The notes under the pieces were generated by a model. It had not been told where the DNA came from, searched no databases, and saw only the letters and a list, made by a program, of their open reading frames with translations. Below, one piece after another: positions 1 to 6,901 of a stretch of DNA of 8,640 bases. Location: positions 1-8,640 of the forward strand of contig CAIWTL010000154.1 of NCBI GenBank assembly GCA_903915555.1, read 5' to 3'. Source of the stretch: an uncultured Micrococcales bacterium (GTDB lineage: Bacteria; Actinomycetota; Actinomycetes; S36-B12; GCA-2699445). A program made the position numbers and the translations under genes. Each line of letters begins with the position of its first letter. Position 1 is the stretch's first letter.

Positions 1-200
1 CCGCTGGGCGGCACGCTGACGGCATCATGCCGGACGGAGATCGTGTGACCCACGTGCTGGTGCACCGGACGTACCCACCGCCAGTCGCGCAATCCTTCGC
101 AGCGGCGGCCGGGGTGGCCGCGACGCAACTCGACGGCGATCACTGCGTGATGCTGACCGACCCCGACCTCCTGGTCGAGACACTGCTCGCGGCAACCTGA
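1..200 (+). CDS. Alpha/beta hydrolase, C-terminal fragment (partial at left edge)
   Basis: The reading frame is open from base 3 and ends at TGA 198-200, giving 65 residues; the 5' end lies outside the window. The fragment has the shape of the last part of an alpha/beta hydrolase: a hydrophobic strand (THVLVHRTY), an alpha-helical stretch rich in Ala, then LDGDHCVMLTDPDLL followed by a final helix. In this family the His of a G-x-H motif near the C-terminus completes the catalytic triad, and the downstream P-x-x-L pattern is typical of esterases and of MhpC/salicylate-esterase-like hydrolases. The nucleophile and acid residues are not visible, so substrate and activity cannot be assigned. An internal ATG at 27 is in frame, but starting there would cut the fold. 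It converges on pknB and has no evident functional tie to the wall operon. The family call rests on a short motif and is moderately sure. Confidence 0.6.
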   Translation, partial: AGRHADGIMPDGDRVTHVLVHRTYPPPVAQSFAAAAGVAATQLDGDHCVMLTDPDLLVETLLAAT

Positions 201-232
201 CGTCGACTGAGCCATCCAGGGCGCGCCGCAGG

Positions 233-269
233 CCACCGATCCCGCGCAGTCGACCGGCGGGATCGGTGG
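233..269. terminator. Perfect 13-bp inverted repeat between convergent genes, likely bidirectional terminator
   Basis: CCACCGATCCCGC (233-245) pairs perfectly with GCGGGATCGGTGG (257-269) across an 11-nt loop. The hairpin starts 33 nt after the hydrolase stop and 8 nt after the pknB stop, so it can serve both genes. No T-run follows on either strand, which is common for high-GC actinobacterial terminators. An 11-bp sequence, CGGCGGGATCG, occurs at 255-265 (inside the right arm and loop) and again at 286-296 inside the 3' end of pknB, so the left arm could also pair with the pknB coding copy. The hairpin is seen directly; the terminator function is inferred. Confidence 0.7.
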
Positions 270-276
270 ATTCCGG

Positions 277-2157
277 CTAGGGGATCGGCGGGATCGACTC
301 CCGGAGGGAGGCGTTCGGCCGCTCGATCGGGGGCGCCGATTGACCGCCGCGGTCCGGGTTCTGCTGGTTGCCGCTGGTGAAGGTCGGGGTCGGCGTCGGT
401 GTCGGCGTCGGCGGACCGGTCGACACGGTGATCGTGACGGTGTCTCCCCGCGAGGCCTGTGCGCCTCCGGTGGGGGACTGCGCCAGGACCGTGCCCGCAG
501 CGGAGGAGTCCGCCTGACTGGTCACGGCAACATCGAGGCCGGCGTTGGAGAGCGCACTGCGGGCCTGCGCCTCAGAACTGCCGACCACGCTGGGAACGGT
601 CACCAGACCGTTGGACACCGTGATGTCGACGGAGGTGCCGACATCGACATTCTTGCCCTGGTCCGGAGACTGGCTCAGGACGTACCCCTGCGGCTGGTCG
701 CTGTCCCTCGTCTGGACGTTGCCGAGTTTCAGTTTGCTCAACTCGAGTTGCTTGGCCGCGTTCTCGGGGCTCGTCATCCCGACCACATTGGGCACCACTG
801 TCTGACCGGGGCCACCCGAGACCACGACGTCGACGCCCTGGCCCTTCTCCAGCGACTCGCCGGCGGTCGGATCCTGCGACAGGATCGTCCCCTCGGCCTT
901 GTCGCTGGCTTCGGCGGTCTCGGTGCCGAGGCGAAGACCGGCGGCGTTGAGGGTGTTCTCCGCCTCGGTCACGCTCTGTCCGACGACTCGGGGGACCTGC
1001 ACGGTCTCGGCGGGCTTGCTGCCGAACAACGAGTTGGCCAGGGCGATCGCTCCGACGGCGAGCAACAGCACTCCGGCGATGATGCCGACCCACAGCCACG
1101 GGCTCTTCTTCTTGTCCTCGTCGGTGGGGTCCTGCGGACCCCCGGCGTCGGCGACGGCCGGCATCATGGCGGTCGGTTCGGGCGCGGCCACCACGGGGAC
1201 GGGCGCTGTGACGGGTGCACCGACGATGGCACGGTCGACGTCGGCCTTGAATTCCGCGGCGGTCTGGTACCGCTGGTCGGGGCTCTTGGCGAGCGCACGC
1301 AGCACGACGGCATCGACCTGCGGCGTCACCTGGCTGTCCAGCTGGGACGGGGGGACGGGTTGCTCGCTGACGTGCTGGTAGGCGACGGAGACAGGGGACT
1401 CCCCGACGAACGGGGGCCGGTCGGTCAGCAATTCGTAGAGGACGCACCCGGTCGAGTACAGGTCGGAGCGGGCGTCGACGACCTCGCCGCGCGCCTGCTC
1501 GGGGGACAGGTACTGCGCGGTCCCCATGACCTGCGATGTGGCCGTCATGGTCTGCCCCTGGGAGGCGAGAGCGCGCGCGATGCCGAAGTCCATGACCTTG
1601 ACCTCGCCGCTCTTGGTCAGCATCACGTTCGCCGGCTTGATGTCGCGGTGGACGATTCCGTGGCGGTGACTGTAATCGAGGGCGGCGAGGATGCCCGACG
1701 TGATCTCGAGGGCCCGCTCCGGCAGCAGGCGTCGTCCGGAACCGAGGAGTTGGCGCAGCGTCATCCCATCGACGTACTCCATGACGATGTAGGGCACGGT
1801 GACGGCGGTGGGACCGGAGCCGAGGGTGTCCTCACCGGTGTCGTAGACGGCGACGATGTTGGGGTGGTTGAGTGCGGCGGCACTGTGGGCCTCGCGTCGG
1901 AAACGCTGGTGGAAGGAGGGGTCGCGGGCCAGTTCGGGTCGCAGGATCTTGACCGCCACGCGGCGGCCCAGCCGCAGGTCGTAGCCCTCGTGGACCTCGG
2001 CCATACCGCCTCGTCCGAGGGTCTCGCCGATCTCGTAACGGTCGCCCAGCATCGTGGGTCCCTGGCCGGGGGCCTGTGCGCCGGGGGGCACCGGATCCTG
2101 TGGGGTCGGCTCGGGAACGGCGCCGAAGCCGCCGACCTGGGTCGGATCGTCACTCAT
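277..2157 (-). CDS. pknB: PASTA-domain Ser/Thr protein kinase PknB
   Basis: Membrane receptor kinase that phosphorylates Ser/Thr on cell-wall and division proteins; PASTA domains bind muropeptides or lipid II. The 626-residue protein has a Pro-rich 35-residue N-terminal extension, then a Hanks-type kinase domain (about 41-310). Visible motifs are the Gly loop LGRGGMAEV (48-56), catalytic Lys in VAVK (K70), HRDIKPAN (170-177), DFG (190-192) and SPE (219-220 region). The activation loop carries T203, T205 and T207, like the two autophosphorylated Thr of mycobacterial PknB. A juxtamembrane linker leads to one transmembrane helix (about 354-375), three PASTA repeats (about 385-448, 453-516, 518-581) and a tail with a Pro-Thr repeat (583-592). 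Mycobacterial PknB has four PASTA repeats. The ATG at 2157 has AGGAGG 7 nt upstream (2165-2170), which favours it over M36. It is the last gene of the operon, 70 nt after pbpA, and ends in TAG. Confidence 0.96.
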   Translation of the reverse strand: MSDDPTQVGGFGAVPEPTPQDPVPPGAQAPGQGPTMLGDRYEIGETLGRGGMAEVHEGYDLRLGRRVAVKILRPELARDPSFHQRFRREAHSAAALNHPNIVAVYDTGEDTLGSGPTAVTVPYIVMEYVDGMTLRQLLGSGRRLLPERALEITSGILAALDYSHRHGIVHRDIKPANVMLTKSGEVKVMDFGIARALASQGQTMTATSQVMGTAQYLSPEQARGEVVDARSDLYSTGCVLYELLTDRPPFVGESPVSVAYQHVSEQPVPPSQLDSQVTPQVDAVVLRALAKSPDQRYQTAAEFKADVDRAIVGAPVTAPVPVVAAPEPTAMMPAVADAGGPQDPTDEDKKKSPWLWVGIIAGVLLLAVGAIALANSLFGSKPAETVQVPRVVGQSVTEAENTLNAAGLRLGTETAEASDKAEGTILSQDPTAGESLEKGQGVDVVVSGGPGQTVVPNVVGMTSPENAAKQLELSKLKLGNVQTRDSDQPQGYVLSQSPDQGKNVDVGTSVDITVSNGLVTVPSVVGSSEAQARSALSNAGLDVAVTSQADSSAAGTVLAQSPTGGAQASRGDTVTITVSTGPPTPTPTPTPTFTSGNQQNPDRGGQSAPPIERPNASLRESIPPIP

Positions 2158-2193
2158 CGCTGGTCCTCCTCGGCACAGATCGTCCTATTGTGA

Positions 2194-2219
2194 CGCACCG
2201 TCGGGGGTTCTCCGGTGCG
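2194..2219 (-). promoter_or_regulatory. Stem-loop in the pbpA-pknB gap
   Basis: CGCACCG and CGGTGCG form a perfect 7-bp stem (2194-2200 and 2213-2219) around a 12-nt loop. It begins 8 nt after the pbpA stop and ends about 24 nt before the pknB Shine-Dalgarno. No T-run follows the stem. This 70-nt gap is the only real intergenic space in the operon. The hairpin could be a weak terminator or attenuator, an mRNA-processing or 3'-protecting structure that changes the kinase-to-synthase ratio, or chance in GC-rich DNA. A weak -10-like CACAAT lies just after it on the minus strand, with no recognisable -35, so I do not call a promoter. Confidence 0.4.
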
Positions 2220-2227
2220 CCGGGGTA

Positions 2228-3658
2228 TCAGTTCAGAACCGCTTCCATGACGGAGCGGGCGATCGGGGCCGACAGGCTGCCGCCGCTGCCGCCGGCGCCC
2301 TGCAGGACGACGGCCACGGCCACCTGCGGGTTCTCGGCGGGGGCGAAGGAGATGAACCAGACGGTGTCGGCGCTGTTGCCGGTCTCGGCGGTCCCGGTCT
2401 TCCCCGCCACCCGTACCCCGGGGATCGCGCCGCCGCTGGCAGTCCCGCGCTCGACCGTCTGGACCATCATCGAGGTCAACTCCTCGGCGTGCTGGGGGCT
2501 CATCGCCTGACCGAAGGTGGACGGTGTCGTCGTGTCGAGGACCTGGAGGTCGGGACTGCTGATCTCCTTGACCAGATAGGGGTCCATGACGCTGCCGTTC
2601 TGGGCCACGGCCGCAGCCACCTGGGCCATGTTGAGGGCGCTGGCCCGCACCTCGAACTGGCCGATCCCGGTGAGGGCGGTCTGTGCCGGGTCGGGATTGT
2701 CGGGGTAGCGACCCGCCGCGGCAGGCATGGGGACGTCGAAACTCGTCCCGAACCCGAAGCGTTCGGCCTGTGCCCGCACCGCGTCGTCGCCCAGTTGGTC
2801 GGCCAACCACGCGAACGCCGTGTTGCACGACACGACGAGGGCCTCGGTCAGGGTGACCTTGCCGCCCGGGCCGCACTCGGTCCGAGACGCGTTGTTCAAC
2901 TGGGTGTCGGTGCCCGGCAAGGTGTAGGTCCGGGGTCCGGGGATGACGGTCTGCGGCGTGAAACGACCCGACTCGAGTGCGGCGGCGGCCACCACCACCT
3001 TGAACACCGAGCCGGGGGGATCGACTGCGGCGAGTGGCCGGTTGAGCAGGGGCTCGCTGGGGTCGTCGGTCAGCTGGGTGTAGTAGTCACGGATCTGCTT
3101 GGAGCGGTGACTCGACAGCAGGTTGGGGTCGAACGACGGCGACTGGGCCAGCGCGAGGATCTCACCCGTGCGCGGGTTGAGGGCGGCGACGGCGCCCGGG
3201 CGGCCGGCGAGGCCGGAGAACGCGGCCTGCTGGGCCGCCGCGTCGAGGGTCAGCGTCACCGCCCCACCCTGTGGGTCACGACCGGCGAACAGCTGCTGGA
3301 GCCGGTCGAAGAGGAGCCGGTCGTCGACGCCGGAGAGCACCTTGTTCTCCGCCTTCTCGATGCCCGTGGCGCCGTAGACCTGCGAGTAGAAGCCGGTCGC
3401 GGGGGCGTAGAGCTCGCCCTGCGGGTACTGGCGCAGGTACTTGAGTTCGCCGTCCGTCTCGACGCTCTCCGCGACGGCTTCCCGGCCGACGAGGATGGGC
3501 CCGCGCTCGCGCGAGTACTCCTCGAGGATGGCGCGGGAGTTCCCGGTGGCTGTCCGGTAGTCGTCGGCCTTGAACCACTGGATGTAGGTGAGGTTGGCCA
3601 GCAGTGCGATCAGCAGTACCGCGAGCACCCCGGCCAGGCGGATGATGCTGCGGGTCAC
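2228..3658 (-). CDS. pbpA: Class B penicillin-binding protein PbpA (peptidoglycan transpeptidase)
   Basis: Cross-links peptidoglycan peptides on the outer face of the membrane, working with the SEDS polymerase RodA encoded just upstream. The 476-residue protein has one N-terminal membrane anchor (about 5-26), a dimerisation/pedestal region containing EYSRERG (47-53) and TGFYSQVYGATGIE (88-101), and a transpeptidase domain from about 150. All three active-site motifs are present: SVFK (S217 nucleophile, K220), SCN (277-279) and KTGTA (420-424). Length and motifs match mycobacterial PbpA (about 490 aa). The start is GTG at 3658, overlapping the rodA stop as GTGA, with AGGTGG 7 nt upstream (3666-3671). 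In mycobacteria PbpA is needed for septation and is a PknB substrate; the same role is inferred here from synteny. Confidence 0.94.
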   Translation of the reverse strand: MTRSIIRLAGVLAVLLIALLANLTYIQWFKADDYRTATGNSRAILEEYSRERGPILVGREAVAESVETDGELKYLRQYPQGELYAPATGFYSQVYGATGIEKAENKVLSGVDDRLLFDRLQQLFAGRDPQGGAVTLTLDAAAQQAAFSGLAGRPGAVAALNPRTGEILALAQSPSFDPNLLSSHRSKQIRDYYTQLTDDPSEPLLNRPLAAVDPPGSVFKVVVAAAALESGRFTPQTVIPGPRTYTLPGTDTQLNNASRTECGPGGKVTLTEALVVSCNTAFAWLADQLGDDAVRAQAERFGFGTSFDVPMPAAAGRYPDNPDPAQTALTGIGQFEVRASALNMAQVAAAVAQNGSVMDPYLVKEISSPDLQVLDTTTPSTFGQAMSPQHAEELTSMMVQTVERGTASGGAIPGVRVAGKTGTAETGNSADTVWFISFAPAENPQVAVAVVLQGAGGSGGSLSAPIARSVMEAVLN

Positions 3659-5067
3659 AGTCGGACCACCTGCGTGAGGGCCTGGTCCGGGGACTGGATG
3701 ACGGGGTCGGGGCGGCGGGTGATGTCACTGATGCGCAACAGCAGAGCGACCATGATCCAGTTGGCGATCAGGGCGGACCCGCCGGCGGACAGGAACGGGG
3801 TGGTCAGACCCGTCAGGGGGATGAGCTTCGTGACGCCGCCCGCGACGATGAACACCTGCAGCGCGAACACGAAGGCCAGGCCTGTGGCCAGCAGTCGCCC
3901 GAACACGTCGCGGCAGGCGACCGCCGTCCGGAGACCCCGTTGAACGAGGATGGCGTAGAACAGCAGGACCGCGAAGATCCCGGTGAGGCCCAGTTCCTCC
4001 CCGAATGCGGACAGGATGAAGTCACTGCTCGCGAAGGGCACCAGTTGTGGGTACCCCTGCCCCCAGCCGGTGCCCAGCAGACCGCCGTTGGCCAGCCCGT
4101 AGAGGGATTGGACGATCTGGTACCCCTGGTCGTTCGCGAACTCGAAGGGATCCAGCCAGATCTGGACACGTGTTCGGACGTGACCGTACAGCAGATTGGC
4201 GAGAAGGCCACCCACCACGAGGAGGAAGGCCCCCAGGACGAGCCAGCCGCGCCGTTGGGTCGCCACGTACACCATGGCCACGAACATGCCGAAGAAGATG
4301 GCGGCGGTCCCCAGGTCGGTCTCGAACGCCATGATGGCCAGGGCCAGGAGCCATGCCCCCAGGAGTGGACCGAGGTCCCGGCCCCGGGGCAGCGACACCC
4401 CCAGCACTTTCCGGCGCACGATCGCCAGGGACTCCCGGTGGGTCACGAGGTATCCCGCGAGGAAGATGGCCAACGCGATCTTGGCCAGTTCGCCGGGCTG
4501 GAAACTGAACGGCCCCACGCTGATCCACAGGCGCGCCCCGTTGATGGTGGTACCGAGCCCGGGGACGAGGGGCAGGAGGAGGAGGGCCACGCCGACGATG
4601 AGCGAGATGTAGGTGTAGCGCTGCAGTTTCCGGTGGTCCCGCACGATCAGCAGCACCGCGGCCAGGAGGAGGACGCCCAGGACCGTCCACGTCAGCTGGC
4701 CGATGACCTCCGGCGTCGGTGCGGGTGAGCCGTTCTCCTCGGCCCGTCGGGCGGCCGCGACGTCGAGGCGGTAGATCATCACCAGGCCCAGGTAGTTGAG
4801 CAGGTAGGCGGTGGGCAGCATGACGGGCTCGGCGTACGGCGCGAGGGCCCGCACTGCGGCATGGGCGACCAGTCCGGCACCGGCCAGCACCGCCAGAGCG
4901 GTCCAGAACCGGGCCGGGAGGCCGTCCTGTGTCGCCCAGCCCACGTTGGCCAGCGCGAGGGACCCGAGAACCCAGGCGAAGCACAGCAGGAGCAGTTCCT
5001 GTCCCCGGCGCGTGGGCTGCTCGGCGTTGTCGGGCGCCACCGCATCGGCGGCGACCGCCGCACTCAC
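3655..5067 (-). CDS. rodA: SEDS-family peptidoglycan glycosyltransferase RodA/FtsW-type
   Basis: Integral membrane polymerase that extends glycan strands from lipid II, paired with PbpA as the cross-linking partner. I place the start at GTG 5067, not at an in-frame ATG at 5133: the GTG overlaps the pstP stop as GTGA, has AAGGA 9 nt upstream (5077-5081), and gives 470 residues, close to the 469 of M. tuberculosis RodA. The residues before it would be low-complexity Pro/Arg/Gly. The protein has about 12 hydrophobic segments. SEDS signatures are GARLWISVGPFSFQPGELAK (177-196), ETDLGTA (249-255, with D251 at the catalytic Asp position), an extracellular-loop motif YQIVQSLYGLANGGLLGTGW (316-335) and TTPFLSAGGSALIANW (422-437). 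It is translationally coupled to both neighbours. Confidence 0.94.
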   Translation of the reverse strand: MSAAVAADAVAPDNAEQPTRRGQELLLLCFAWVLGSLALANVGWATQDGLPARFWTALAVLAGAGLVAHAAVRALAPYAEPVMLPTAYLLNYLGLVMIYRLDVAAARRAEENGSPAPTPEVIGQLTWTVLGVLLLAAVLLIVRDHRKLQRYTYISLIVGVALLLLPLVPGLGTTINGARLWISVGPFSFQPGELAKIALAIFLAGYLVTHRESLAIVRRKVLGVSLPRGRDLGPLLGAWLLALAIMAFETDLGTAAIFFGMFVAMVYVATQRRGWLVLGAFLLVVGGLLANLLYGHVRTRVQIWLDPFEFANDQGYQIVQSLYGLANGGLLGTGWGQGYPQLVPFASSDFILSAFGEELGLTGIFAVLLFYAILVQRGLRTAVACRDVFGRLLATGLAFVFALQVFIVAGGVTKLIPLTGLTTPFLSAGGSALIANWIMVALLLRISDITRRPDPVIQSPDQALTQVVRL

Positions 5068-6422
5068 GGTGAACCGTCCTTCCCCGTCTTCGGGGGAGCC
5101 GGGCAACCGGGGGTCGCGGGGTCGGTGCGGCACGTCGCGGCATCGTTGCGCAGTTCGGCCACGATCTCGTCGGCCCGTTGCTGCGACGTGGCGAAGATGC
5201 CGGATGTGACCCGGGTCTGGGCGTAACTGGGCAGGCTGGACACGGGGATGTCGGTCTCTTCGGCCAGGCGCTGCAGGGGAACGGGCCCCAGGCTGCCGGG
5301 AACCCCGCGGTAGACCGCGACAGCGCCCGAGGAGTCCGCCACGTAGTACTGGTTCGCCAGCCAGCCCACCAGCAGCGCACCCATGAGGGCGAACAGCAGC
5401 AGCACGGCCCCGATGGCGGCGATGACCACTCGCCGGGTGCGGTGGCCGCTCGCGGGGCGACCCGGCGCGGCGGGTGCCACGGTTGTCGGCTGTCCCGGCT
5501 CCGCTGCCTCCCCGGAGTGGAGTTCATCCAAGGAGGGCCGGGTACCGCGGGGCTGCGGGTCGTCGGGATCCAACTGCTCGTCGACCGGCCAGGGCACATG
5601 GGGCAACCGCGCCCGGTTTCCCGGCTCGCCGGCCGCCCCCACCACCACAGGGTCCGTCGTTCGCGCGTCGCCGGGACCCACGTCGGCGACGACGACCGTC
5701 ACGTTGTCGGGTGCCCCCGCCTCGAGGGCCATGTCCACGAGACGTGTGACCGCGCCGGTGGGGTCGGAGTGCTCCCGGAGCACCGCGGCCAGTTGATCGT
5801 CCGGGACGACGCCGGACAGGCCGTCGGTGCACAGCAGGTAACGGTCGCCGCGCCGGGTCTCACGCATGGACAGGTCCGCCTCGACGACGTGGATGCCGTC
5901 CACCGCACGGTTCAGCAGGTTGCGACGAGGATGGCGGGTGGCTTCCTCAGCGGTGATCTCACCGGCATCCACCAGGCTCTGGACGTAGGTGTGGTCCTTC
6001 GTGATCTGGTCGAGAGCTCCGTCGCGCAACAGGTAGGCACGCGAGTCCCCGACATGGACCACGGCCATGCGCTCCCCCAGCCACACGAGCCCCGTCAACG
6101 TGGTGCCCATCCCCTGGTTGCTCGGTTCGGCGGCGATGACGTCCCCGATCCGTTCGCTCAGGAGGTCGACGCCTCCCGCGAGCTGCTCGAGGGCCTCGTC
6201 GACCGGCATCTCCTCGTCGGACATCTCGGCGAAGGTCGCGACCGCCATGGCGCTGGCCAGCTCACCTGCGGCGTGACCACCCATGCCGTCGGCCACGATG
6301 AGCATGGTGTCGTCGGCGAAACCGCTGTCCTCGTTCCCGGGGCGGCGTAGACCGACGTCGGAACGGGCCGCGTAACGCAGCTGGGTCGGTCCCCGTGGAG
6401 GTGACGGGTCGGGGCTGCTCAC
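5064..6422 (-). CDS. pstP: PP2C-family Ser/Thr protein phosphatase PstP
   Basis: Metal-dependent phosphatase that removes phosphate from PknB and its substrates. From GTG 6422 the protein has 452 residues. The PP2C domain (about 14-248) shows RRPGNEDS (26-33), VADGMGGH (43-50), GDSRAY (125-130), CTDGLSG (198-204) and DNVTVVV (239-245); the Asp residues of these motifs bind Mn/Mg. A Pro-rich linker (about 250-328) leads to one transmembrane helix (about 331-356) and an external tail of about 95 residues with two Cys (C431, C440). An in-frame upstream start at 6548 was rejected: it would overlap fhaB by 130 nt with a His/Arg-rich leader, while GTG 6422 overlaps the fhaB stop as GTGA and has AGG 7 nt upstream (6430-6432). 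The SD is weak, so coupling to fhaB probably matters. Confidence 0.95.
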   Translation of the reverse strand: MSSPDPSPPRGPTQLRYAARSDVGLRRPGNEDSGFADDTMLIVADGMGGHAAGELASAMAVATFAEMSDEEMPVDEALEQLAGGVDLLSERIGDVIAAEPSNQGMGTTLTGLVWLGERMAVVHVGDSRAYLLRDGALDQITKDHTYVQSLVDAGEITAEEATRHPRRNLLNRAVDGIHVVEADLSMRETRRGDRYLLCTDGLSGVVPDDQLAAVLREHSDPTGAVTRLVDMALEAGAPDNVTVVVADVGPGDARTTDPVVVGAAGEPGNRARLPHVPWPVDEQLDPDDPQPRGTRPSLDELHSGEAAEPGQPTTVAPAAPGRPASGHRTRRVVIAAIGAVLLLFALMGALLVGWLANQYYVADSSGAVAVYRGVPGSLGPVPLQRLAEETDIPVSSLPSYAQTRVTSGIFATSQQRADEIVAELRNDAATCRTDPATPGCPAPPKTGKDGSP

Positions 6423-6901
6423 TTGCGTACCTGCATGACACTTCGACCCACCCGCAACGGCACCCCCACGGGCAACACGGTCGGGCGGGTGATGCGGGTG
6501 CGGTCCAACCACGTGCCGTTGGTGGAGTTGAGGTCTTCGACGACCCACTCCCCGCCGGCGGAGTAGATGCGGCAGTGATTGGTGGAGGCGTAGTCGTCCT
6601 CGACCACGAGAGTGGAGTCCGCCGCCCGACCGATCGTGACCGGAGTGGTCCCCAGGGGCACCACGGTGCCCGACAGCGGACCTTCGGTGACGACGAGGCG
6701 CGACCCCTTGCCACCCGACCGGGCGCGGCGGGGTGGGGACGATGCCGCCGGCTGCTGACCTCCGGGGGCCGCGACGGGGGCCGGTCGGGCTTCGCGGGGT
6801 GCGCGCAGGTCACGGCGCAGGACACTGAGCGTGAACAACACACCGACCCACAACAGGACGAGGAATCCGAGGCGCAGGAGTGTGAGGGCGAGTTCGGACA
6901 T
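6419..6901 (-). CDS. fhaB: Membrane-anchored FHA-domain protein FhaB (FipA)
   Basis: Phosphothreonine-reading adaptor at the membrane; the mycobacterial ortholog (FipA) links PknA/PknB signalling to the division protein FtsZ and is dephosphorylated by PstP. The protein has 160 residues: one N-terminal transmembrane helix (about 6-27), a basic/Pro/Ala-rich linker (28-66) and an FHA domain (about 68-160). FHA residues are visible: GR (91-92), S106 and H109 in STNHC, and NSTNGT (125-130). Length is close to the 155 of M. tuberculosis FhaB. ATG 6901 overlaps the fhaA stop by one base (TGATG); GTG 6904, one codon earlier, would overlap as GTGA. A GGGA at 6908-6911 is 6 nt from the ATG but only 3 nt from the GTG, so I prefer the ATG. 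Confidence 0.93.
   Translation of the reverse strand: MSELALTLLRLGFLVLLWVGVLFTLSVLRRDLRAPREARPAPVAAPGGQQPAASSPPRRARSGGKGSRLVVTEGPLSGTVVPLGTTPVTIGRAADSTLVVEDDYASTNHCRIYSAGGEWVVEDLNSTNGTWLDRTRITRPTVLPVGVPLRVGRSVMQVRK

Noticed and set aside
340..3943. Long plus-strand open frames opposite pknB and pbpA (340-2193 and 2054-3943)
   Set aside because: They are antisense to genes with complete domains and catalytic motifs, their translations are Arg/Gly/Asp-rich with no recognisable fold, and long antisense frames are expected in GC-rich DNA.
3877..4342. Departures from textbook SEDS motifs in RodA (ETDLGTA, TTPFLSAGG)
   Set aside because: The catalytic Asp is kept and similar variants occur in actinobacterial RodA proteins, so this is not a defect.
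5068..5133. Upstream in-frame ATG start for rodA
   Set aside because: It would overlap pstP by 70 nt and add a Pro/Arg/Gly leader unlike RodA; GTG 5067 has an SD, a GTGA overlap and gives the family length.
5178..6350. Plus-strand open frame of 390 codons opposite pstP
   Set aside because: It mirrors the pstP codons and encodes a composition-biased protein without domain signatures.
6423..6548. Upstream in-frame start for pstP
   Set aside because: The added 42 residues are a low-complexity His/Arg/Gly run fully inside fhaB; PP2C homology begins after GTG 6422.
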